From assembly GCA_029721435.1 (NCBI GenBank), contig CM056582.1:37344611-37408610 (forward strand): 64,000 nucleotides of DNA. Direction: 5' to 3'. Numbering within the stretch: the stretch's first letter is position 1; each line of letters opens with the position of its first letter. The DNA is from Gymnothorax reevesii. Its lineage: Eukaryota > Chordata > Actinopteri > Anguilliformes > Muraenidae. A program made the position numbers and the translations under genes. The notes under the pieces are model-generated. The model made no database searches. It saw nothing but the letters and a program-made list of their open reading frames with translations, and was not told the DNA's origin. Positions 1 to 6,332 of this stretch are shown here, piece by piece.

Positions 1-43
1 AAACAGCTGTCTACTTTTAAAATGCACACGCGTTAAAGTATTG

Positions 44-104
44 TTAAGGGTCTCTTTAATCTTCTGAACCAAGGACTGACACCTTATCCATTCGATCACA
101 CAGT
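44..104 (-). pseudogene. tRNA-Arg relic R1
   Basis: Aligns with the intact gene over almost its full length: TCTTCTGA, CCTTATCCATT and a 5' end resembling CACAGTC are recognisable on the plus strand, with about six bases missing from the T-arm region. The B box is destroyed. Its flank begins with the AAACAGCT motif shared by other sub-repeats. Present at the same offset in every unit. Confidence 0.7.
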
Positions 105-440
105 CAGTTTCCATGATGTCAGCTCCATAGAATTAAAAACAGTAAAATGGACGATGTCATGGAGTTGTGGGGATCTGAAGGGAGCTTAAAATGGCCACCC
201 TTATTGATAAGAAAGTATTCCTATTGTGACACCTGAAAGGGAAGATCATAGAATTCCACAAAGGTTGGCCAGTATATACAAGCAGCATAGGTAGTTTCAC
301 TCAAGTCTGCCCACTCTTTGATGCAATTGTCAGTGCCCTTTTACTACAGTGTTTGAATTCTATGGATAGCTTAAGGGAGTGTCAGCAGACTTTTATAATA
401 CTATCTTGTATTCACTATTGACACAATAGGGACTTTAAGC
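105..440. other. AT-rich spacer without recognised features
   Basis: No tRNA relic, open frame of note or strong inverted repeat was found here. It contains two nearby variable sites (about 213 and 271) that separate unit families. Confidence 0.5.
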
Positions 441-602
441 AAGGGCGGGTTTTGCGACGGCTACGGAACCCGGATATAGATCTGCACTCCGCTGATCGAG
501 ACTGAAGCCGTTGTGCCGGCGTTCTTTGCCGTAGCAGGCTGATCTACCATGGGGAAAGAACCAATCTCATGTGGCCACTACAACGCTTGGTTCAGGAGAT
601 TG
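441..602. other. GC-rich island with strong hairpin potential (possible structured RNA)
   Basis: Clearly more GC- and CpG-rich than the rest of the unit. GCTACGG (460-466) pairs with CCGTAGC (529-535), GCCG (507-510) with CGGC (517-520), GAACCA (558-563) with TGGTTC (588-593), and CAATCTC (562-568) with GAGATTG (596-602); the last two overlap and may be alternatives. No similarity to 5S, U1-U6, 7SK, 7SL, RNase P or Y RNA was recognised. It could be a non-coding RNA, an old exon or a SINE fragment. The strand is unknown. Confidence 0.4.
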
Positions 603-686
603 AAAATGTTTTCTATCATTGATTGTGACACACAAAACATTATGTGTTTCAGTGGACTTTTCACACAGACACAGGATACTGTGTAA
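549..686 (+). other. Short open frame of 45 codons with a good start context (doubtful gene)
   Basis: An ATG in the context ACCATGG, which matches the vertebrate initiation consensus, opens a 45-codon frame ending in TAA, with an in-frame TGA just upstream. Class A and B copies differ by three amino-acid changes and one silent change. Unit 17 changes codon 2, and unit 14 loses exactly one codon. No frame disruption was noticed, but the predicted peptide is not recognised and the substitution pattern gives no sign of selection. Confidence 0.15.
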
Positions 687-856
687 ATTTCGCTGAGTAA
701 AACCATAGTGAACAATTTTCTGCTGCAGGCTATATTCTCCCCTCATCCCAGCATGGCAGACGGTACTTAATTTCTCTACCCTGTAAACATCTATATTTAC
801 TCACATGTACATTAGTCTTTCTTCTACTGCTGTGCATGAAAAGTACACATATGATG

Positions 857-864
857 TATATAAA
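857..864 (+). promoter_or_regulatory. TATA-like box
   Basis: TATATAAA, flanked by a 7-bp inverted repeat (TGTGCAT at 831-837, ATGCACA at 864-870). Units 7 and 11 have a T just before it (gatttatataa). No proximal sequence element was recognised at a suitable distance and no gene follows, so it may be chance in AT-rich DNA. Confidence 0.2.
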
Positions 865-926
865 TGCACACTCCCATGCACTTTACCATTCATTTACACT
901 CTGATTAGATGTGTGCTTTAATTGTC

Positions 927-970
927 AAACTTTACGTCTTTTTAAAATTGAATTGCTCAAAGTAAAGTTT
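927..970. other. 9-bp inverted repeat in AT-rich DNA
   Basis: AAACTTTAC (927-935) and GTAAAGTTT (962-970) are exact reverse complements around 26 bases. Units 14 and 19 break one arm (AAGAAAAGT for AAGTAAAGT), so it is not strictly kept. Confidence 0.4.
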
Positions 971-1256
971 ATTAAAAAGATGCACATTTCTTTTGGTTAT
1001 GCTCTGTTCCTGTACTTGGCATAATGACAACAAATTTGAATATTGTAATCAAATATTAACTGTTTCCCATTTCCCCTAAATCTATGACATCTACTCCTTT
1101 TGCCAGTGGGAGCAGGACAAATGAGCACTCACACTGAATTAACTACTTTGCTGACAAACCCCGATTAAAATCCACTGTTGTTTAAAGTCTCTGCTGGATT
1201 TGACAGTGACAGCACCAGCACTTGAGACACTTTTTTCCAGGTGCCATAGGCATTGC

Positions 1257-1260
1257 AAAA
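1257..1260 (-). terminator. First T4 run downstream of the tRNA gene
   Basis: RNA polymerase III usually stops at four or more T residues. On the minus strand the first such run lies 38 nt beyond the tRNA 3' end. It is minimal, and the stretch before it has only T3 runs, so the primary transcript would have a long 3' trailer. The site recurs in every unit about 39-42 bases below the tRNA. Confidence 0.45.
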
Positions 1261-1298
1261 TCTGCCATTGTTGCTGGTCCAGATGAAATGCACAATTC

Positions 1299-1371
1299 CA
1301 ACCACGAAGGGACTCGAACCCTCAGTCGTCTGATCCGAAGTCAGACGCCTTATCCATTAGGCCACGTGGTC
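1299..1371 (-). tRNA. tRNA-Arg (anticodon UCG), canonical
   Basis: Decodes CGA arginine codons in cytoplasmic translation. The minus strand folds into a full cloverleaf: acceptor GACCACG/CGTGGTT (one G1:U72 wobble), D stem GCCT/AGGC with loop AATGGATA, anticodon stem TCTGA/TCAGA with loop CTTCGGA (anticodon at 1336-1338), five-base variable loop, T stem GAGGG/CCCTT with loop TTCGAGT, discriminator G73. CCA is not encoded, as in eukaryotes. There is no intron. The internal promoters are present: A box TGGCCTAATGG (1354-1364) and B box GGTTCGAGTCC (1310-1320). The nearest downstream T4 is at 1257-1260. This is one of five fully canonical copies (units 1, 3, 7, 11, 18). Confidence 0.96.
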
Positions 1372-1413
1372 ATTGCATGACAAGGCTGACTCCGAACAGT
1401 GAGCTGTGAGAAC

Positions 1414-1454
1414 TGACAGCGGTTGATCAGTGCCATGTCAAATAACCGCTGTCA
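1414..1454. promoter_or_regulatory. Perfect 11-bp inverted repeat 43 bp upstream of the tRNA gene
   Basis: The arms at 1414-1424 (TGACAGCGGTT) and 1444-1454 are exact reverse complements around a 19-base loop. It sits just 5' of the minus-strand tRNA gene and is kept in the units checked. It could be a cruciform or a binding site for a dimeric factor; no known tRNA promoter element has this form. None of the relic sub-repeats shows a clear copy. Confidence 0.5.
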
Positions 1455-1652
1455 TGTTGAGTTAAACAGCCCTGTCATTGAAAAACTCTCATGCTCAATC
1501 ACTCTCCAGATCCAAACTCAGGTGTTTCGACCGTATGGTCAGGCTGAGCAATGTTAGCCCCTTGACTGAAGTTTGGTGAGTTTTTTTCTCAGATTTCAGT
1601 GTTAGTAACACCAGCAAGATGATATGAAAAAACACCACCATCACACAACTAT

Positions 1653-1717
1653 GCAAAGACTCAAGTCCTCAATCTTTTGACCCGGAGTCAGAAAGCTCCT
1701 CCATTAGGTGTCCTTTC
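1653..1717 (-). pseudogene. tRNA-Arg relic R3 (anticodon position CCG)
   Basis: Clear similarity to the intact gene: GACTC..TCCTCA for the T arm, GGAGTCAG for the anticodon arm, TCCATTAGG for the D arm. The minus-strand anticodon loop reads CTCCGGA, so the anticodon position is CCG, another arginine anticodon. The B box and acceptor pairing are lost. The flank (acaccagcaag) matches that of the intact gene. Repeats about 354 bp after the intact gene in every unit. Confidence 0.8.
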
Positions 1718-1904
1718 ATATTAGGTGACATCATTGGGGTTGACTTATGTTATTCCCTTAAACAAAGCCTTGTGAGTGTTAGTTTCAAGTTTCTGTTGCA
1801 GAAACTGTGACCAAGTCGTGTTAACAAGTACCAGCTTAAAAGAAAGTTTTTGTCTGAGAAACAGCTGGCAAGTGACATTAAAAAGCACCAGCACTAAACA
1901 ACCA

Positions 1905-1986
1905 TGAATGGTCTCCAACTGTCAGTCTTTATACTAGAGTGAACTAAATTATCCAATATTTGCCTGATGTATTAGTTCACATGGTC
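1905..1986 (-). pseudogene. tRNA-Arg relic R4
   Basis: The strongly decayed tRNA body keeps GGTCTCCAACTGTCAGTC (T arm to variable loop), TTATCCA, ATTAG and CACATGGTCA, with about 14 extra bases in the D-loop region. Flanks match those of the other sub-repeats (GAAACAGCTGGCAAG, AAGCACCAGCA). Class B units carry TGAGTCA here (for example 5102-5108), class A units AGAGTGA. Confidence 0.65.
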
Positions 1987-2091
1987 AGGTTGAGTTTTGC
2001 TTGTCCCTTGACAGTGGTTTTGTGAGTTTTGTCAAGGTTCTTTCTAAAACCGCAGCCAGATAACATGAAAAACCACGACCAGAAGACACTT

Positions 2092-2160
2092 ATGAAGGGA
2101 CTCAGATCCTCAATGTTCTGGCTCAAAGTCAGAAACCTCACCTATTAGTTTGCTTTCATA
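2092..2160 (-). pseudogene. tRNA-Arg relic R5 (anticodon position TTG)
   Basis: GAAGGGACTC, TCCTCA, AAAGTCAG and ATTAG match the intact gene in order. The minus-strand anticodon loop is CTTTGAG, giving TTG. The B box is destroyed. The 62-codon open frame over this stretch on the minus strand runs through two tRNA relics, so it is not a gene. Confidence 0.78.
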
Positions 2161-2300
2161 CATTACTACTACTATGTTACATTCAAAAGCTCTGTTATTG
2201 AACAAGGTATGCTCAATTACCTTATCCAAAATCAGGTGCCCTGTGTATCGGACCGTAAAAAACAGCTTGCAAGTGATATAAACACAAGTGTCAAACAAGC

Positions 2301-2367
2301 AAGAAGGGACTACAGTCCTTCGTCTTCAGATCCGTAGTCAGGAATTTCTCCATTAGGGGCCCTTCAT
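2301..2367 (-). pseudogene. tRNA-Arg relic R6 (anticodon position ACG)
   Basis: GAAGGGACT, TCGTCTTCAGATCCG, GTAGTCAGG and TCCATTAGG align with the intact gene. The minus-strand anticodon loop is CTACGGA, so the anticodon position is ACG, also arginine. The T arm and acceptor are decayed. Units 6 and 10 have T for G in the anticodon arm (18161, 30826). Confidence 0.78.
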
Positions 2368-2547
2368 ATTAGGTAACATCATATGACTGAATTGCTTTAT
2401 TGTCATGAAGAAAAGGTTCCAAGTTCTTTAACTGGTTTCTTTTGACGAAACAGCTACCAGTTCATATTAACAAGCACCAACTTTAAAGAAAGTTTTTATG
2501 TAGGAAATACCGCAAGATACATTAACAAGCACCCCCATGAAACACCC

Positions 2548-2587
2548 TTGAAGGTTCTCCAACAATCAATCCTAAGATCAGGGCCAT
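2548..2587 (-). pseudogene. tRNA-Arg relic R7 (3' half only)
   Basis: Matches the intact gene from the acceptor 3' strand to the anticodon arm (GAAGGTTCTCC, ATCCGAAGATCAG), then stops abruptly where unrelated sequence begins. The flank before it holds two copies of the ATTAACAAGCACC-type motif, so the sub-repeat flank is itself duplicated. Unit 1 has a private change in the anticodon position. Confidence 0.7.
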
Positions 2588-3032
2588 GTTGGAATAGTGT
2601 TTTTTGTCACGGAAAGTGGCTAACTTCTAGAAAATGAGCTGGAAGTGTATACACGGCAGCCATGAGAAGTGTATTCCAGTTTTGTAAATGTAAAGAAAAG
2701 GTGCTTCAATGCTTCCTAACGTATCACCTTTGACATAGGGTACACGAAACCATTCTTCATAAAAACAAAGGTGATAACGCCATCCAGCCATTCAGTGTGG
2801 CTGAACCATTTAAAGTGACGACCATCCATACGGGCAATCACAAAAAACAAAGGAACGTGATGGGCAAGAATGGCATGATCAAGTTGGCCAGTAAATGCAT
2901 TGGATTGTCGTAGCAGCACGGTTGTCTTCCTTAGCCGTTTTGAATTCCCCTTTACACCTCTCCTTTACCTCATGACATTATCCAATTGTGGTTGAAGAAA
3001 CGTTTATGGACATTAGAGCATATGACGTCATT
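2588..3032. other. Block unrelated to tRNA between relics R7 and R8
   Basis: About 445 bp with no tRNA similarity, starting exactly where relic R7 breaks off. The minus strand has a stop-free stretch from 2964 to a stop at 2716-2718, 82 codons, without an ATG near its start. The implied peptide is not recognised. Units 6 and 10 carry a missense change; units 12, 14 and 15 a silent one. No terminal inverted repeats or target-site duplications were found, so an inserted element is only a possibility. Confidence 0.4.
3023..3030. promoter_or_regulatory. Consensus CRE palindrome TGACGTCA
   Basis: A perfect 8-bp CREB/ATF recognition sequence, present at the equivalent offset in every complete unit and keeping its central CpG. 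No gene starts nearby. A chance match is possible, but 20 copies in 64 kb would make a dense array of such sites. Confidence 0.35.
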
Positions 3033-3106
3033 TTTTGTCTATTCAAATTCTGCAGCAAAGTTATATAACTTATCCTTTATATGCCATATGATTAGGTCAC
3101 ACGGTC
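3033..3106 (-). pseudogene. tRNA-Arg relic R8
   Basis: The 5' half of the gene is recognisable (CTTATCC, ATTAGGTCACACGGTC), with about a dozen extra bases in the D-loop region similar to those in R4. The 3' half is faint (TTCTG..AAAG). It is followed by the GGTCAGGTTGA and CCTTTAATTGAAG segments that also follow R4 and the intact gene. Confidence 0.6.
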
Positions 3107-3166
3107 AGGTTGAATTATACTAGTCCTTTAATTGAAGCCTCATGTTTTTTCAGGTTAATTTTTAAG

Positions 3167-6100
3167 AAACAGCTGTCTACTTTTAAAATGCACACGCGTT
3201 AAAGTATTGTTAAGGGTCTCTTTAATCTTCTGAACCAAGGACTGACACCTTATCCATTCGATCACACAGTCAGTTTCCATGATGTCAGCTCCATAGAATT
3301 AAAAACAGTAAAATGGACGATGTCATGGAGTTGTGGGGATCTGAAGGGAGCTTAAAATGGCCACCCTTATTGATAAGAAAGTATTCCTATTGTGACACCT
3401 GAAAGGGAAGATCATAGAATTCCACAAAGGTTGGCCAGTATATACAAGCAGCATAGGTAGTTTCACTCAAGTCTGCCCACTCTTTGATGCAATTGTCAGT
3501 GCCCTTTTACTACAGTGTTTGAATTCTATGGATAGCTTAAGGGAGTGTCAGCAGACTTTTATAATACTATCTTGTATTCACTATTGACACAATAGGGACT
3601 TTAAGCAAGGGCGGATTTTGCGACGGCTACGGAACCCGGATATAGATCTGCACTCCGCTGATCGAGACTGAAGCCGTTGTGCCGGCGTTCTTTGCCGTAG
3701 CAGGCTGATCTACCATGGGGAAAGAACCAATCTCACGTGGCCACTACAACGCTTGGTTCAGGAGATTGAAAATGTTTTCTATAATTGATTGTGACACACT
3801 AAACATTATGTGTTTCTGTGGACTTTTCACACAGACACAGGATACTGTGTAAATTTCGCTGAGTAAAACCATAGTGAACAATTTTCTGCTGCAGGCTATA
3901 TTCTCCCCTCATCCCAGCATGGCATACGGTACTTAATTTCTCTACCCTGTAAACATCTATATTTACTCACATGTACATTAGTCTTTCTTCTACTGCTGTG
4001 CATGAAAAGTACACATATGATGTATATAAATGCACACTCCCATGCACTTTACCATTCATTTACACTCTGATTAGATGTGTGCTTTAATTGTCAAACTTTA
4101 CGTCTTTTTAAAATTGAATTGTTCAAAGTAAAGTTTATTAAAAAGATGCACATTTCTTTTGGTTATGCTCTGTTCCTGTACTTGGCATAATGACAATAAA
4201 TTTGAATATTGTAATCAAATATTAACTGTTTCCCATTTCCCCTAAATCTATGACATCTACTCCTTTTGCCAGTGGGAGCAGGACGAATGAGCACTCACAC
4301 TGAATTAACTACTTTGCTGACAAACCCTGATTAAAATCCACTGTTGTTTAAAGTCTCTGCTGGATTTGACAGTGACAGCACCAGCACTTGAGACACTTTT
4401 TTCCAGGTGCCATAGGCATTGCAAAATCTGCCATTGTTGCTGGTCCAGATGAAATGCACAATTCCAACCACGAAGGGACTGGAACCCTCAGTCTTCTGAT
4501 CCGAAGTCAGACGCCTTATCCATTAGGCCACGTGGTCATTGCATGACAAGGCTGACTCCGCACAGTGAGCTGTGAGAACTGACAGCGGTTGATCAGTGCC
4601 ATGTCAAATAACCGCTGTCATGTTGAGTTAAACAGCCCTGTCATTGAAAAACTCTCATGCTCAATCACTCTCCAGATCCAAACTCAGGTGTTTCGACCGT
4701 ATGGTCAGGCTGAGCAATGTTAGCCCCTTGACTGAAGTTTGGTGAGTTTTTTTCTCAGATTTCAGTGTTAGTAACACCAGCAAGATGATATGAAAAAACA
4801 CCACCATCACACAACTATGCAAAGACTCAAGTCCTCAATCTTTTGATCCGGAGTCAGAAAGCTCCTCCATTAGGTGTCCTTTCATATTAGGTGACATCAT
4901 TGGGGTTGACTTATGTTATTCCCTTAAACAAAGCCTTGTGAGTGTTAGTTTCAAGTTTCTGTTGCAGAAACTGTGACCAAGTCGTGTTAACAAGTACCAG
5001 CTTAAAAGAAAGTTTTTGTCTGAGAAACAGCTGGCAAGTGACATTAAAAAGCACCAGCACTAAACAACCATGAATGGTCTCCAACTGTCAGTCTTAATAC
5101 TTGAGTCAACTAAATTATCCAATATTTGCCTGATGTATTAGTTCACATGGTCAGGTTGAGTTTTGCTTGTCCCTTGACAGTGGTTTTGTGAGTTTTGTCA
5201 AGGTTCTTTCTAAAACCGCAGCCAGATAACATGAAAAACCACGACCAGAAGACACTTATGAAGGGACTCAGATCCTCAATGTTCTGGCTCAAAGTCAGAA
5301 ACCTCACCTATTAGTTTGCTTTCATACATTACTACTACTATATTACATTCAAAAGCTCTGTTATTGAACAAGGTATGCTCAATTACCTTATCCAAAATCA
5401 GGTGCCCTGTGTATCGGACCGTAAAAAACAGCTTGCAAGTGATATAAACACAAGTGTCAAACAAGCAAGAAGGGACTACAGTCCTTCGTCTTCAGATCCG
5501 TAGTCAGGAATTTCTCCATTAGGGGCCCTTCATATTAGGTAACATCATATGACTGAATTGCTTTATTGTCATGAAGAAAAGGTTCCAAGTTCTTTAACTG
5601 GTTTCTTTTGACGAAACAGCTACCAGTTCATATTAACAAGCACCAACTATAAAGAAAGTTTTTATGTAGGAAATACCGCAAGATACATTAACAAGCACCC
5701 CCATGAAACACCCTTGAAGGTTCTCCAACAATCAATCCGAAGATCAGGGCCATGTTGGAATAGTGTTTTTTGTCACGGAAAGTGGCTAACTTCTAGAAAA
5801 TGAGCTGGAAGTGTATACACGGCAGCCATGAGAAGTGTATTCCAGTTTTGTAAATGTAAAGAAAAGGTGCTTCAATGCTTCCTAACGTATCACCTTTGAC
5901 ATAGGGTACACGAAACCATTCTTCATAAAAACAAAGGTGATAACGCCATCCAGCCATTCAGTGTGGCTGAACCATTTAAAGTGACGACCATCCATACGGG
6001 CAATCACAAAAAACAAAGGAACGTGATGGGCAAGAATGGCATGATCAAGTTGGCCAGTAAATGCATTGGATTGTCGTAGCAGCACGGTTGTCTTCCTTAG

Positions 6101-6332
6101 CCGTTTTGAATTCCCCTTTACACCTCTCCTTTACCTCATGACATTATCCAATTGTGGTTGAAGAAACGTTTATGGACATTAGAGCATATGACGTCATTTT
6201 TTGTCTATTCAAATTCTGCAGCAAAGTTATATAACTTACCCTTTATATGTCATATGATTAGGTCACACGGTCAGGTTGAATTATACTAGTCCTTTAATTG
6301 AAGCCTCATGTTTTTTCAGGTTAATTTTTAAG
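3167..6332 (+). repeat. Array unit 2 (A-to-B recombinant)
   Basis: It starts with class A alleles (aaccc, gatcgag near 3630-3668) and changes to class B alleles (cacgtggcc, cactaaac, caataaat) by about 3737. The switch therefore falls inside the GC-rich island. Its tRNA gene has a damaged B box. Confidence 0.96.
4465..4537 (-). tRNA. tRNA-Arg (UCG) with damaged B box, probably inactive
   Basis: Same cloverleaf as the unit 1 gene, but T-loop base 57 is C instead of G, giving a B box of GGTTCCAGTCC. The B-box consensus GGTTCRANNCC needs a purine there because TFIIIC binds this motif, and G57 also takes part in D-loop/T-loop stacking. The stems and UCG anticodon are intact. Weak or lost transcription is inferred. 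Confidence 0.85.

Larger units (their letters stand above)
603..1189. other. AT-rich block without gene or tRNA relic
   Basis: Apart from the TATA-like box and inverted repeat, this stretch holds most of the sites that separate class A from class B units (acaaaac/actaaac, gctcaaag/gttcaaag, acaacaaat/acaataaat). Class B often creates AATAAA near offset 1029, a polyadenylation-like hexamer with no gene attached. The 11-bp deletion of units 17 and 19 lies at its end. Confidence 0.5.
1190..2587. repeat. Sub-repeat domain of the unit (tRNA-Arg plus relics R3-R7)
   Basis: The domain is built from diverged copies, roughly 190-350 bp apart, of one ancestral segment: a flank with CAGTGACAGCACCAGCA-like sequence, a tRNA-Arg body on the minus strand, then a GGTCAGG..GAG / CCCTTGACTGAAG..GTGAGTTTT block. 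The intact gene lies in the first copy. The domain continues across the unit junction through R8 and R1. Flank and gene repeat together, so duplication of DNA segments explains it better than insertion of separate retroposed tRNAs. Confidence 0.75.
1..3166 (+). repeat. Array unit 1 (class A)
   Basis: Reference copy for the offsets used here. It is complete if the unit is cut at aaacagctgtc, which is an arbitrary phase. It has class A alleles between about offsets 560 and 1150. Private differences include G at 449 in the GC-rich island, C in the relic at 1681 and T in the relic near 2573. Its tRNA-Arg gene at 1299-1371 is canonical. Confidence 0.97.

Noticed and set aside
441..602. 5S rRNA or a 5S-derived SINE in the GC-rich island
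   Set aside because: A short run (gctgatcgagactgaagcc) vaguely resembles the 5S internal promoter region, but order and spacing of the rest do not fit 5S.
800..870. snRNA-type Pol III promoter (PSE plus TATA)
   Set aside because: A TATA-like box is present but no PSE match was found at the required distance, and no snRNA follows.
2110..2298. 62-codon open frame on the minus strand, repeated in every unit
   Set aside because: It starts at TTG, overlaps tRNA relic R5 and the flank of R6, and gives no recognisable protein. It recurs only because the repeat does.
1190..2587. tRNA-derived SINE insertions as the source of the relics
   Set aside because: The copies share both flanks, have the same orientation, and show no A-rich tails, target-site duplications or SINE body. 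Segmental duplication fits better.
2716..2919. 67-codon open frame on the minus strand, repeated in every unit
   Set aside because: Its start would be GTG, the stop-free stretch has no nearby ATG, and no domain is recognised. Variants include a missense change in units 6 and 10. An 82-codon stop-free run can occur by chance. It is noted only under the 2588-3032 block.
1..3166. Identity with the Xenopus laevis 3.18-kb tDNA repeat
   Set aside because: Unit sizes are similar, but that unit contains several different tRNA genes, whereas only tRNA-Arg and its relics are found here.
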